Positions 1 to 16,278 of a DNA stretch of 64,000 bases are shown in pieces. The position numbers and the translations under genes were made by a program. The stretch comes from Phaeosaccion multiseriatum. Its lineage: Eukaryota > Ochrophyta, other classes. The notes under the pieces were generated by a model. That model searched no databases, had not been told where the DNA came from, and saw only the letters and a list, made by a program, of their open reading frames with translations. Position 1 is the first letter of the stretch; every line of letters begins with the position of its first letter. The stretch spans positions 1 to 64,000 of the forward strand of contig OZ218953.1 of NCBI GenBank assembly GCA_965112735.1, read 5' to 3'.

Positions 1-3000
1 CTAACCCTAACCCTAACCCTAACCCTAACCCTAACCCTAACCCTAACCCTAACCCTAACCCTAACCCTAACCCTAACCCTAACCCTAACCCTAACCCTAA
101 CCCTAACCCTAACCCTAACCCTAACCCTAACCCTAACCCTAACCCTAACCCTAACCCTAACCCTAACCCTAACCCTAACCCTAACCCTAACCCTAACCCT
201 AACCCTAACCCTAACCCTAACCCTAACCCTAACCCTAACCCTAACCCTAACCCTAACCCTAACCCTAACCCTAACCCTAACCCTAACCCTAACCCTAACC
301 CTAACCCTAACCCTAACCCTAACCCTAACCCTAACCCTAACCCTAACCCTAACCCTAACCCTAACCCTAACCCTAACCCTAACCCTAACCCTAACCCTAA
401 CCCTAACCCTAACCCTAACCCTAACCCTAACCCTAACCCTAACCCTAACCCTAACCCTAACCCTAACCCTAACCCTAACCCTAACCCTAACCCTAACCCT
501 AACCCTAACCCTAACCCTAACCCTAACCCTAACCCTAACCCTAACCCTAACCCTAACCCTAACCCTAACCCTAACCCTAACCCTAACCCTAACCCTAACC
601 CTAACCCTAACCCTAACCCTAACCCTAACCCTAACCCTAACCCTAACCCTAACCCTAACCCTAACCCTAACCCTAACCCTAACCCTAACCCTAACCCTAA
701 CCCTAACCCTAACCCTAACCCTAACCCTAACCCTAACCCTAACCCTAACCCTAACCCTAACCCTAACCCTAACCCTAACCCTAACCCTAACCCTAACCCT
801 AACCCTAACCCTAACCCTAACCCTAACCCTAACCCTAACCCTAACCCTAACCCTAACCCTAACCCTAACCCTAACCCTAACCCTAACCCTAACCCTAACC
901 CTAACCCTAACCCTAACCCTAACCCTAACCCTAACCCTAACCCTAACCCTAACCCTAACCCTAACCCTAACCCTAACCCTAACCCTAACCCTAACCCTAA
1001 CCCTAACCCTAACCCTAACCCTAACCCTAACCCTAACCCTAACCCTAACCCTAACCCTAACCCTAACCCTAACCCTAACCCTAACCCTAACCCTAACCCT
1101 AACCCTAACCCTAACCCTAACCCTAACCCTAACCCTAACCCTAACCCTAACCCTAACCCTAACCCTAACCCTAACCCTAACCCTAACCCTAACCCTAACC
1201 CTAACCCTAACCCTAACCCTAACCCTAACCCTAACCCTAACCCTAACCCTAACCCTAACCCTAACCCTAACCCTAACCCTAACCCTAACCCTAACCCTAA
1301 CCCTAACCCTAACCCTAACCCTAACCCTAACCCTAACCCTAACCCTAACCCTAACCCTAACCCTAACCCTAACCCTAACCCTAACCCTAACCCTAACCCT
1401 AACCCTAACCCTAACCCTAACCCTAACCCTAACCCTAACCCTAACCCTAACCCTAACCCTAACCCTAACCCTAACCCTAACCCTAACCCTAACCCTAACC
1501 CTAACCCTAACCCTAACCCTAACCCTAACCCTAACCCTAACCCTAACCCTAACCCTAACCCTAACCCTAACCCTAACCCTAACCCTAACCCTAACCCTAA
1601 CCCTAACCCTAACCCTAACCCTAACCCTAACCCTAACCCTAACCCTAACCCTAACCCTAACCCTAACCCTAACCCTAACCCTAACCCTAACCCTAACCCT
1701 AACCCTAACCCTAACCCTAACCCTAACCCTAACCCTAACCCTAACCCTAACCCTAACCCTAACCCTAACCCTAACCCTAACCCTAACCCTAACCCTAACC
1801 CTAACCCTAACCCTAACCCTAACCCTAACCCTAACCCTAACCCTAACCCTAACCCTAACCCTAACCCTAACCCTAACCCTAACCCTAACCCTAACCCTAA
1901 CCCTAACCCTAACCCTAACCCTAACCCTAACCCTAACCCTAACCCTAACCCTAACCCTAACCCTAACCCTAACCCTAACCCTAACCCTAACCCTAACCCT
2001 AACCCTAACCCTAACCCTAACCCTAACCCTAACCCTAACCCTAACCCTAACCCTAACCCTAACCCTAACCCTAACCCTAACCCTAACCCTAACCCTAACC
2101 CTAACCCTAACCCTAACCCTAACCCTAACCCTAACCCTAACCCTAACCCTAACCCTAACCCTAACCCTAACCCTAACCCTAACCCTAACCCTAACCCTAA
2201 CCCTAACCCTAACCCTAACCCTAACCCTAACCCTAACCCTAACCCTAACCCTAACCCTAACCCTAACCCTAACCCTAACCCTAACCCTAACCCTAACCCT
2301 AACCCTAACCCTAACCCTAACCCTAACCCTAACCCTAACCCTAACCCTAACCCTAACCCTAACCCTAACCCTAACCCTAACCCTAACCCTAACCCTAACC
2401 CTAACCCTAACCCTAACCCTAACCCTAACCCTAACCCTAACCCTAACCCTAACCCTAACCCTAACCCTAACCCTAACCCTAACCCTAACCCTAACCCTAA
2501 CCCTAACCCTAACCCTAACCCTAACCCTAACCCTAACCCTAACCCTAACCCTAACCCTAACCCTAACCCTAACCCTAACCCTAACCCTAACCCTAACCCT
2601 AACCCTAACCCTAACCCTAACCCTAACCCTAACCCTAACCCTAACCCTAACCCTAACCCTAACCCTAACCCTAACCCTAACCCTAACCCTAACCCTAACC
2701 CTAACCCTAACCCTAACCCTAACCCTAACCCTAACCCTAACCCTAACCCTAACCCTAACCCTAACCCTAACCCTAACCCTAACCCTAACCCTAACCCTAA
2801 CCCTAACCCTAACCCTAACCCTAACCCTAACCCTAACCCTAACCCTAACCCTAACCCTAACCCTAACCCTAACCCTAACCCTAACCCTAACCCTAACCCT
2901 AACCCTAACCCTAACCCTAACCCTAACCCTAACCCTAACCCTAACCCTAACCCTAACCCTAACCCTAACCCTAACCCTAACCCTAACCCTAACCCTAACC

Positions 3001-6000
3001 CTAACCCTAACCCTAACCCTAACCCTAACCCTAACCCTAACCCTAACCCTAACCCTAACCCTAACCCTAACCCTAACCCTAACCCTAACCCTAACCCTAA
3101 CCCTAACCCTAACCCTAACCCTAACCCTAACCCTAACCCTAACCCTAACCCTAACCCTAACCCTAACCCTAACCCTAACCCTAACCCTAACCCTAACCCT
3201 AACCCTAACCCTAACCCTAACCCTAACCCTAACCCTAACCCTAACCCTAACCCTAACCCTAACCCTAACCCTAACCCTAACCCTAACCCTAACCCTAACC
3301 CTAACCCTAACCCTAACCCTAACCCTAACCCTAACCCTAACCCTAACCCTAACCCTAACCCTAACCCTAACCCTAACCCTAACCCTAACCCTAACCCTAA
3401 CCCTAACCCTAACCCTAACCCTAACCCTAACCCTAACCCTAACCCTAACCCTAACCCTAACCCTAACCCTAACCCTAACCCTAACCCTAACCCTAACCCT
3501 AACCCTAACCCTAACCCTAACCCTAACCCTAACCCTAACCCTAACCCTAACCCTAACCCTAACCCTAACCCTAACCCTAACCCTAACCCTAACCCTAACC
3601 CTAACCCTAACCCTAACCCTAACCCTAACCCTAACCCTAACCCTAACCCTAACCCTAACCCTAACCCTAACCCTAACCCTAACCCTAACCCTAACCCTAA
3701 CCCTAACCCTAACCCTAACCCTAACCCTAACCCTAACCCTAACCCTAACCCTAACCCTAACCCTAACCCTAACCCTAACCCTAACCCTAACCCTAACCCT
3801 AACCCTAACCCTAACCCTAACCCTAACCCTAACCCTAACCCTAACCCTAACCCTAACCCTAACCCTAACCCTAACCCTAACCCTAACCCTAACCCTAACC
3901 CTAACCCTAACCCTAACCCTAACCCTAACCCTAACCCTAACCCTAACCCTAACCCTAACCCTAACCCTAACCCTAACCCTAACCCTAACCCTAACCCTAA
4001 CCCTAACCCTAACCCTAACCCTAACCCTAACCCTAACCCTAACCCTAACCCTAACCCTAACCCTAACCCTAACCCTAACCCTAACCCTAACCCTAACCCT
4101 AACCCTAACCCTAACCCTAACCCTAACCCTAACCCTAACCCTAACCCTAACCCTAACCCTAACCCTAACCCTAACCCTAACCCTAACCCTAACCCTAACC
4201 CTAACCCTAACCCTAACCCTAACCCTAACCCTAACCCTAACCCTAACCCTAACCCTAACCCTAACCCTAACCCTAACCCTAACCCTAACCCTAACCCTAA
4301 CCCTAACCCTAACCCTAACCCTAACCCTAACCCTAACCCTAACCCTAACCCTAACCCTAACCCTAACCCTAACCCTAACCCTAACCCTAACCCTAACCCT
4401 AACCCTAACCCTAACCCTAACCCTAACCCTAACCCTAACCCTAACCCTAACCCTAACCCTAACCCTAACCCTAACCCTAACCCTAACCCTAACCCTAACC
4501 CTAACCCTAACCCTAACCCTAACCCTAACCCTAACCCTAACCCTAACCCTAACCCTAACCCTAACCCTAACCCTAACCCTAACCCTAACCCTAACCCTAA
4601 CCCTAACCCTAACCCTAACCCTAACCCTAACCCTAACCCTAACCCTAACCCTAACCCTAACCCTAACCCTAACCCTAACCCTAACCCTAACCCTAACCCT
4701 AACCCTAACCCTAACCCTAACCCTAACCCTAACCCTAACCCTAACCCTAACCCTAACCCTAACCCTAACCCTAACCCTAACCCTAACCCTAACCCTAACC
4801 CTAACCCTAACCCTAACCCTAACCCCTAACCCTAACCCTAACCCTAACCCTAACCCTAACCCTAACCCTAACCCTAACCCTAACCCTAACCCTAACCCTA
4901 ACCCTAACCCTAACCCTAACCCTAACCCTAACCCTAACCCTAACCCTAACCCTAACCCTAACCCTAACCCTAACCCTAACCCTAACCCTAACCCTAACCC
5001 TAACCCTAACCCTAACCCTAACCCTAACCCTAACCCTAACCCTAACCCTAACCCTAACCCTAACCCTAACCCTAACCCTAACCCTAACCCTAACCCTAAC
5101 CCTAACCCTAACCCTAACCCTAACCCTAACCCTAACCCTAACCCTAACCCTAACCCTAACCCTAACCCTAACCCTAACCCTAACCCTAACCCTAACCCTA
5201 ACCCTAACCCTAACCCTAACCCTAACCCTAACCCTAACCCTAACCCTAACCCTAACCCTAACCCTAACCCTAACCCTAACCCTAACCCTAACCCTAACCC
5301 TAACCCTAACCCTAACCCTAACCCTAACCCTAACCCTAACCCCTAACCCTAACCCTAACCCTAACCCTAACCCTAACCCTAACCCTAACCCTAACCCTAA
5401 CCCTAACCCTAACCCTAACCCTAACCCTAACCCTAACCCTAACCCTAACCCTAACCCTAACCCTAACCCTAACCCTAACCCTAACCCTAACCCTAACCCT
5501 AACCCTAACCCTAACCCTAACCCTAACCCTAACCCTAACCCTAACCCTAACCCTAACCCTAACCCTAACCCTAACCCTAACCCTAACCCTAACCCTAACC
5601 CTAACCCTAACCCTAACCCTAACCCTAACCCTAACCCTAACCCTAACCCTAACCCTAACCCTAACCCTAACCCTAACCCTAACCCTAACCCTAACCCTAA
5701 CCCTAACCCTAACCCTAACCCTAACCCTAACCCTAACCCTAACCCTAACCCTAACCCTAACCCTAACCCTAACCCTAACCCTAACCCTAACCCTAACCCT
5801 AACCCTAACCCTAACCCTAACCCTAACCCTAACCCTAACCCTAACCCTAACCCTAACCCTAACCCTAACCCTAACCCTAACCCTAACCCTAACCCTAACC
5901 CTAACCCTAACCCTAACCCTAACCCTAACCCTAACCCTAACCCTAACCCTAACCCTAACCCTAACCCTAACCCTAACCCTAACCTAACCCTAACCCTAAC

Positions 6001-6246
6001 CCTAACCCTAAACCTAACCCTAACCCTAACCCTAACCCTAACCCTAACCCTAACCCTAACCCTAACCCTAACCCTAACCCTAACCCTAACCCTAACCCTA
6101 ACCCTAACCCTAACCCTAACCCTAACCCTAACCCTAACCCTTAACCCTAACCCTAACCCTAACCCTAACCCTAACCCTAACCCTAACCCTAACCCTAACC
6201 CTAACCCTAACCCTAACCCTAACCCTAACCCTAACCCTAACCCTAA
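1..6246. repeat. Telomere, CCCTAA/TTAGGG tandem array
   Basis: This is an uninterrupted array of the hexamer CCCTAA on the + strand, so the G-rich strand runs 5' to 3' toward base 1 and base 1 is the chromosome terminus side. The first 4.8 kb is perfect. Deviations appear only further in: an extra C near 4825, an extra C near 5341, a missing C near 5984, a C-to-A change near 6011 and an extra T near 6141. The array meets unique sequence at 6247 without any degenerate transition zone. This is the vertebrate-type repeat, also found in stramenopiles and haptophytes. Confidence 0.99.
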
Positions 6247-9200
6247 GGTGGCCTGTGGGCGGGGATCCACAGCAATGAAGAGCACGCGTCCACCAGACTT
6301 CGCGTCCTGAGGAATTGAATTAGAGGGAGAGGGAGATGGGGGGAGGGAGGGCGGGAGGGAGGGAGGGAGGGAAGGAGGAAGGGAGGGAGGGAGGGAGGGA
6401 GGGAGGGAGGGAGGGAGGGAGGGAGGGAGGGAGGGAGGGAGGGAGGGAGGGAGGGAGGGAGGGAGGGAGGGAGGGAGGGAGGGAGGGAGGGAGGGAGGGA
6501 GGGAGGGAGGGAGGGAGGGAGGGAGGGAGGGAGGGAGGGAGGGAGGGAGGGAGGGAGAGACGGAGACGAGGTAAGTTGTTTAGAGACGAGTTGCCAGAGA
6601 GTCCCTTCCCCTTCGCTTCTCCGGTCAGCTCTTACCTCTTCATCCTGCCTTTCTAAGGCCTCCTCCTCCTCGTGCTCCTCCTGATCCTCCTGTTTCTCCT
6701 GCTTCTCCTGCTTCTCCTCCCTCTCCTCCTCCACCACCTTCTCCTCCTCCTTCTCTTTCTCCTCCTCTCCTTCCTCCTGCTGCTGCTGCTGGCACTGTAC
6801 CACCAACTGTTGCCTCAAGTCGTCCACCTCTGTCCTTAGGGTGAGCGCCTGCTCCTTTTGCTCCTCCGCCTCTTGCCGTGCACTGTCCCTCTCCTGCCGG
6901 GCCGCCTCCAGCTCGTCGCGTAGCACCTCCTCCTGTTGCCGTACCACCAACTTCCCCTCTTGGAGAGCCTCGTTTTCTCTGCGGAGCGCTGCCATCTTCT
7001 CCTCCTGCTGCTGCTGTACCACCAACAGCCTCTCCTTGTCCTCCCCCAGGGCTCGCTCGACGTTTTCAAGGCGCCCCACATCGGCGCTCAGCGTTGCATT
7101 ATGGGTGGTGCGTTCGTCGTTCCCGGTCAAGGCCTGAAGCAGCTCGCTGCGCAGGCGCTTCGCTGTCTTCTCCGCGTCTTCCTTGACCCACTTCAGCTCC
7201 TCCTGCAGCTCCGCCTGCTGCTGCTCCTGTTGCTGGATCACCAAGTTCCCCTCTTGGAGCTCCTGCCGAGCCGTCTCCAGCTCCTCTTGCAGCTTCGCGT
7301 TCCGCCTGCTCATCTCCTCCGTCAGGCTCCGCAACTCTCTCGCCGCCTTGTCCTCAAGCTCCTGCTGCTGCTGAAGCACCAACTGTTGCATCTCCTCCTG
7401 CAGCTGCTGCTTGTCGCGCTGAACGCTCTCCAGGGCAGCTCGAGCCTCGTCGAGTAGAGCTTGCAGCCGCTCTGTGGCTCTATCCTGCTGCTGCTGCTTC
7501 ACCAATAGCTCCCGCTCCTTCTCCTCCCGGTGGCCGATGGCCTGCTGCTGCTTCTCCACCTTGTTCTGCAGCTGCTGTATCACCAACACGTCCGCCGCCT
7601 TCTCCTCAAGGAGCTTCTCCGTCTCCGCGCTCCGTTCCAATAGCCGCTCGTCCTGTAGTACCAACTGCTGCTCATGCCCTGCCGCCTCTGCTTGGGCCGC
7701 TTCTAGCTCGGCATCCTTGGTGTGCAACACGCTGCTCAACGAAGCGCAGTTCTCCTTGCATGCCTCCATCTCTCTCTGGGAGGCCTCCAGCTCGGTAAAC
7801 GCCCTTTCTCGCTGTGCCTCCGACCCCTTCAGCTCCTCCTTCGCCGTTCGTAGCTGCCTTTCAGACTCCACCAGCTGGCCCCAGTACAGCTCCGTCTCGC
7901 CTTTGTAACCCCTTGAGACTTCCTCCAACAGGCTTATCTTGATGAGGAGTAGGTTTCGGTCCTTCCGTGACCTCTGTGCGGCATGGGGCATGGATGAAAG
8001 GATACGGTAAGGCTGGTTCGAGTGGTTCGAGTGGTTCGAGTGGACGTTTCAGAATTTCGAGTGGACGTTTCACAAGGCAGGCGGCTCGTCGTCATATCCA
8101 AGCCCCGATATCCGGTCAGCACGCACGCACGCGTGCATACACACACACGCGCGCGCGCGCACATGTCTATATACATATATATGCATGTACACAGATGCAC
8201 ACACACATTCCTGACCTCATCCTCCGCGCTGGCATTGCTGGCGGCATGCCCCTGCATGTGCGCCTCCATCGCCGATTCGACCTCACTGATCGCCGCTTCG
8301 ACCTCACTCATCTCCGCCATCCACATCTTCACCAACCGCTCCATCTCCTCCATCTGTCCCGTCCGCTGTCGTGCCGCCTGCTGCACCTCCTTCACGAGGT
8401 CACTATAGCCAGAGGCCTTCTCCGACACGTGCCCGATCCTCTCCTCCGGCGGAGCCGCCATCTGTGAGCGGATGGGATGGCAGCCGACACGCGAAAGATG
8501 AGACGCAGGCCATACAGAGAGAGATAAGACAGGGCAGGACAGGGCGTGTGGGGGCGTGCGTGAGTGTTGTGCACACGTTCTCTCTCTCTCGATCCATCGA
8601 TCGATCAACGTGCATACAGGTCTTCTGTGAGGCCTTTCCTTTCCCCCGGAGGCCACCCGCCAAAGTTGGGGTGCTGCCCACCCACCCACCCACCCACCCA
8701 CCCACTCGCTTACCTCTGGCCCCCGCCTGAGCTCCTGTCTAGTGGTGGTGAGTGCACCAGGCACCTTGTTCGGCGTTGGGGTGGTGGGCCCTCGCTCCTC
8801 GTGGACCACTTCCAGGTCCGACGAGAACGAAGAGGCCTGCCACCGATGACAGATGATGGGTATGTGGGTAGGCAGGTAGGCAGGAAGGCAGGCAGGCAGG
8901 CAAGGAGGGGGGGAGGGAGGGAGGGAGGGAGGGAGGGAGGGAGGGAGGGAGGGAGGGAGAGAGGGAGGGAGGGAGGGAGGGAGGGAGGGAGGTAGGAGGG
9001 AGGGAGGGAGAGAGGGAGGGAGGGAGGGAGGGAGGGAGGGAGGGAGGGAGGGAGGGAGGGAGGGAGGGAGGGAGGGAGGGAGGGAGGGAGGGAGGGAGGG
9101 AGGGAGGGAGGGAGGGAGGGAGGGAGGGAGGGAGGGAGGGAGGGAGGGAGGGAGGGAGGGAGGGAGGGAGGGAGGGAGGGAGGGAGGGAGGGAGGGAGGG

Positions 9201-11757
9201 AGGGAGGGAGGGAGGGAGGGAGGGAGGGAGGGAGGGAGGGAGGGAGGGAGGGAGGGAGGGAGGGAGGGAGGGAGGGAGGGAGGGAGGGAGGGAGGGAGGG
9301 AGGGAGGGAGGGAGGGAGGGAGGGAGGGAGGGAGGGAGGGAGGGAGGGAGGAAGGGAGGGAGGGAGGGAGGGAGTTCATTGGACGTCACCGCGTGGTTAG
9401 TGTGGATACCGTCGAAAATCGGAGACGCTCTTGAGCGTGATTCGCAGAGCTTGTGAGTAGCCTCGAGAAGCGAAGGAAGGAAGGAAGGAAGGAAGGAAGG
9501 AAGGAAGGAAGGAAGGAAGGAAGGAAGGAAGGAAGGAAGGAAGGAAGGAAGGAAGGAAGGAAGGAAGGAAGGAAGGAAGGAAGGAAGGAAGGAAGGAAGG
9601 AAGGAAGGAAGGAAGGAAGGAAGGAAGGAAGGAAGGAAGGAAGGAAGGAAGGAAGGAAGGAAGGAAGGAAGGAAGGAAGGAAGGAAGGAAGGAAGGAAGG
9701 AAGGAAGGAAGGAAGGAAGGAAGGAAGGAAGGAAGGAAGGAAGGAAGGAAGGAAGGAAGGAAGGAAGGAAGGAAGGAAGGAAGGAAGGAAGGAAGGAAGG
9801 AAGGAAGGAAGGAAGGAAGGAAGGAAGGAAGGAAGGAAGGAAGGAAGGAAGGAAGGAAGGAAGGAAGGAAGGAAGGAAGGAAGGAAGGAAGGAAGGAAGG
9901 AAGGAAGGAAGGAAGAAGGAAGGAAGGAAGGAATTCCGCGCAATGGCTCTCACCTTGCCCATGTCCAACTCCTCTTGCTGCCGGCAGCGCCCCTTCAGCT
10001 GGCCTTGTCGCGACGTCCCATTCTTGGCACGAAGCCCTGGCCCAGCGTTCCAGGCGAGCTAGAGTCGGGGGGGGGTGCGAAGCGAGCATATGGGTGACGT
10101 CACCACTCGGAAGAAAAGCAAAGCGACCCTCCCCCGCCTCCCCCGCCTCCTCCACTTCCGTCTACCGCTCTCAGGTTGGACTTACCTGCTGCTCGAAGGC
10201 AGGCTCCTGCATCTGCGGCGGCTGCGGCTGTGCGGTACTCACGTCTGAAAACACGAGGGGGGTTGACTGAGATCCCGCATTGGAGGAGTAGCTCCAGCGT
10301 CTCTGCGTACGGCCGCATCCCTGCCGTAGGGGGCGTTCGGGCCACGAGGTCACTAGCCCCAGAAGCTTGTTGATTTGCCCCACCACAGTTCCGACATTGA
10401 TCTGTGAAAGCAGCGGTGGAAGTGGAAGAGGGGCACAGGAGGGATAAACAGCAGTACAGTGAGCAAAGAAGCGAGTAAGTGTGTACATAGGAATCAGGCA
10501 AGCAAGCGAACAAGCAACAAGAAGCAAGCCAATAACTGAGGTGAGCACCAATTGAGTGAGTGCGCTCTTCCTTTTGCATCACAAGAGAGAGGACTGGCTG
10601 CCTGTGCTCGCTGCCTGTGCTCGAGTTAGAGCCTGGACTGCACCTCCGTTTTGAATTGAGTGGAGTGTCGCATGATGTAGGCTTGTAGCTTGCTCAGTTC
10701 GATGTGCATCTGGTGCAGGGCATTATTCACGAGCTCCTTGCTGCTCTCGCCTGTCTTCTTTCCCCTCCCGCGCTTCCTGCCCTTCCTTCCCTCCTTGTTC
10801 TTGTTGTTTTCATCATGGGTGGAGGGCGTGGACGGTGTGGGTTTGCACAGCAAAGTGAGCCTGAGTGAGCCCTCCACGGGTGACTGGGGACAAGACGGGG
10901 TGGAAGTGGAGGTGGAGGTGAAGAGCGTGAGTGGGGGTTGGCGGGGAGGGGGGGCGGAGTGGAGGGGTTGGCTGGGGGGACGGTGTGGGGGGTGGAGGGG
11001 GTTGGCGGGGAGGGAGGGAGGGAGGGAGGGAGGGACTCGCATCACTCTGACATAGGAACGAAAGCTAAGCAGGAGCCTACAGAGGCAAGAGGCCCCATGT
11101 CGCTCTCGTGCCTGTCCAACCATGTGCCTGCCTGCCTGCAACTGTAACAGCCTTCCTTTACACCTACTGACCGTCTGTGCGCTGTCCTTGCTGGTGGCAG
11201 TGCTTTGCTGTCCCTCCTCTCCCGTCAGGTGGTCGCCGACAACCTGCGCCCCGAAGGAGGAGTGGAACAGCAGGCTGCTGGCGTCGTCGCTCGTCCCTGA
11301 ACAGCAGGAGGAGACTTCGAAGCGGCCCAAAGACGACAAGGAAGCTACCGGAGATCCTCTAACGGGGGAGGGCTCTGGTGCTTGATCTTCCGCCACCTCG
11401 GGGCCGGCTTCTCCTGTGCGGCCAGGTGCGCGTACGAGAGTGCGAGGGCACAAGGGAAGAGGCCAGCAGCAGCCAGGGAAAGAGTGAGGGAGTGTCTCAG
11501 GGGGGGGGGGAGGAGGCCACCAGCCAGACCATCCATGCGCGGATAAGTCCAGTGCATAGTGATGACACAGGGAAAGCGTACGCACCTCCGGTTGGGTTCG
11601 TCAGCTTGGACGTGACGGTGATGGCGCTGTGGCCAATCGTGTTCTCGTTGGGCGAGGAGGAGACGGTGATCTCCTCAAGCGGCTTGCGGGTCCCGTCAGG
11701 AGGAGCCTCCCGGGCCTCCTTGTGCGTGTGCATCCCCCCTGGCTGCTGATTCTCCAT
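6247..11757 (-). CDS. Coiled-coil protein, ten exons, open into the telomere (3' end missing)
   Basis: Exons on the minus strand: 11757-11586, 11413-11244, 10883-10644, 10401-10186, 10058-9954, 9461-9390, 8836-8714, 8461-8216, 7973-6636 and 6306-6247. All junctions are GT-AG and in phase. They give 914 residues before the telomere. Residues about 449-894 (the 1.3-kb exon) are a long, Glu/Gln/Lys/Arg-rich heptad coiled coil. Earlier exons are Ser/Pro/Gln-rich with a basic stretch in exon 3. I do not recognise the family; it could be a cytoskeletal or centrosomal scaffold. An in-frame ATG at 11889 would add 44 residues. The last exon (acceptor TTCCTCAG) codes about 20 unique residues and then continues as Leu-Gly codons in TTAGGG, with no stop codon before the array. 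The native C-terminus is therefore lost or made of telomere repeat. Confidence 0.75.
6326..6556. repeat. (GGGA)n microsatellite in an intron
   Basis: Nearly pure GGGA on the + strand. It fills the last intron of the telomere-proximal coiled-coil gene, where the transcribed sense strand reads CCCT. Its translations (RegG or SLPP repeats) are artefacts. Confidence 0.95.
8906..9374. repeat. (GGGA)n microsatellite in an intron
   Basis: About 470 bp of GGGA with a few GAGA and GGTA interruptions at the left edge. It lies in the intron between exons 6 and 7 of the coiled-coil gene and is pyrimidine-rich on the sense strand. Confidence 0.95.
9473..9932. repeat. (GGAA)n microsatellite in an intron
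   Basis: About 460 bp of almost perfect AAGG/GGAA with one unit missing a G near 9915. It fills the intron between exons 5 and 6 of the coiled-coil gene and ends 12 bp from the acceptor of exon 6. Confidence 0.95.
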
Positions 11758-12976
11758 GGCTGGTACTTGACAGTACTGGCCGGTGCGCTCCCTGTTGGTA
11801 GTGAGGAGAATGTCAGAGCGCGAATTGAAGAGGTGTTCTTGAAAGGACGAACAAGTCAAGGCAGGACCAAAGGAAGCGCAAGTGAGCATCACCCACTGCC
11901 ACTGTCCAGGCGCTCACGAACAGGAGAGGGCACCAGCAGCCAGAGCGACGTCCTTCCTCGCCCCTCGCCCAGCACTTGTTACCTTGGCGGCCTCCCTTCT
12001 TGTGGTGTTCCTATCTTTCCTCTCTCGGGATGGAGGGATTGCCGGGAGGATTGGCTGGGCACTGCCCCGTCTCCCGCCCCTAGACGTTTGAGTCACTCGG
12101 GCTGGCCTGGGTGGCTGGCTGCACTCCGTGGGACTGTTGTGTGCTGCTTCCTGCTTTGTTTCTGTTCTCTCGGGAAAAGGGTCAATCTCTCTGCTGCCTG
12201 TGCTGTATCTCTTTTTTTTCTCTCCTCTCGCTCCTCTCTCTCTCTCCCTCCTGTGTTTGTGGCAATGTCCCACCGTAAGTATAGGCTACACTATCTCTTC
12301 CAAGCTCTTGTCCCGACACAATACAGCAGAGCTCTATCAGTCTCTCTCTCAAAAATTTAAAAAAAATGTTTAACCGTCATCCATCCGGAGGCGACACACC
12401 GGCTCACTTTGGGGCACTCCAAGGGAGGAGGAGGGGGAGGAGGAGGAGGAGATAGGGGGAAGGGATAAGGCTTAGGACTGCAAGCGGTGCATCGAGTGTA
12501 GCATTCATTGTGAGTGTGTGTATTGTCCGCAAGAGGGGACGCGCTCTCCGACCCTGCCTGCCCATGGTGCCCCTGCCCATGGTGCCCCTGCCCATGGTGC
12601 CCCTGCCCATCCGGGAGGGCCTTGCTCAGAGGGCCGACCCTAGACTTGATTATCTGATTGTTGAATGATTGTTGATTGTTGATTGTTGATTATTGTCGGC
12701 GCCAGGCCTCATTATTGATTATGGTCGGCGCATACATAATCAAGTCCAGGGCCGAAGAGGGGTGGCAAATTGTGATCACGACAAAGAGGATCATATCCAC
12801 TCATCCCAACAGAGCCTGGCCTGGCAGGACGCCGCCCAGCACAGCCACGAACGGTAGCGAGGCTCGGCAAGGTTCAGGTGTTGCGTAGTAGGTAGGCATG
12901 TGCTGCGTGCGTGACACCCTCGCCCGTTCGGCAGTCCTTGCTTGTGTGGACCGCTCAGGCACCGCTCAGGCACCAC
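11758..12976. other. Intergenic region with a short 15-bp direct repeat
   Basis: This lies between the start of the coiled-coil gene and the stop of the next minus-strand gene. I found no convincing exon. It contains four tandem copies of a 15-bp unit with core CCCATGGTG near 12560-12610 and a TTGATTGTTGATT-rich stretch near 12650-12720. If the upstream ATG at 11889 is used, the first 130 bp are coding. Confidence 0.5.
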
Positions 12977-15963
<2,987 letters not shown>

Positions 15964-16278
15964 GGCTGCTCTGTGTTGATACAATTGGTTGATAGATGAA
16001 AAAAAGGAAAAAATGATCGCCAGAGATCGAGATGTCGATATGAAAAGTAGGACTCCCGTAAGTCAATAAACTCCCGCGTCCCCCCCCTTTCCTCCTCTCT
16101 TAGCCACTCATTCTTATTGATAATAATTGCTATGAGCGTACAAGTAATTTCCCCATTGACATGTGTTAAGGGGGTGAAGCGCTCTCTTGCGCTCCGGGGA
16201 TGCCCAGGGGGGAGGGAAGGCGAGCAGCCAACACCAGCCTGCCCCCCCCCCCCTCCTTGGCCAAGTCGACAAGTCAAG
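15964..16278. other. Short intergenic region, AT-richer than its surroundings
   Basis: This separates the start of the RGG-box gene from the stop of the FNIP-repeat gene, both on the minus strand. It must hold the 3' UTR of one and the promoter of the other. It contains the decamer AGTCAATAAA on the + strand at 16061-16070, about 98 bp upstream of the RGG-box start codon. Confidence 0.4.

Noticed and set aside
4819-6285. The Leu-Gly/Val-Arg frame as an independent gene
   Set aside because: It has no ATG of its own and is pure telomere repeat. It is meaningful only as the 3' continuation of the coiled-coil gene.
8739-9968. Long frames of SLPP, FLPS, REGG or KEGR repeats
   Set aside because: They are translations of GGGA and GGAA microsatellites. 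The phase-consistent exon models place these arrays in introns.
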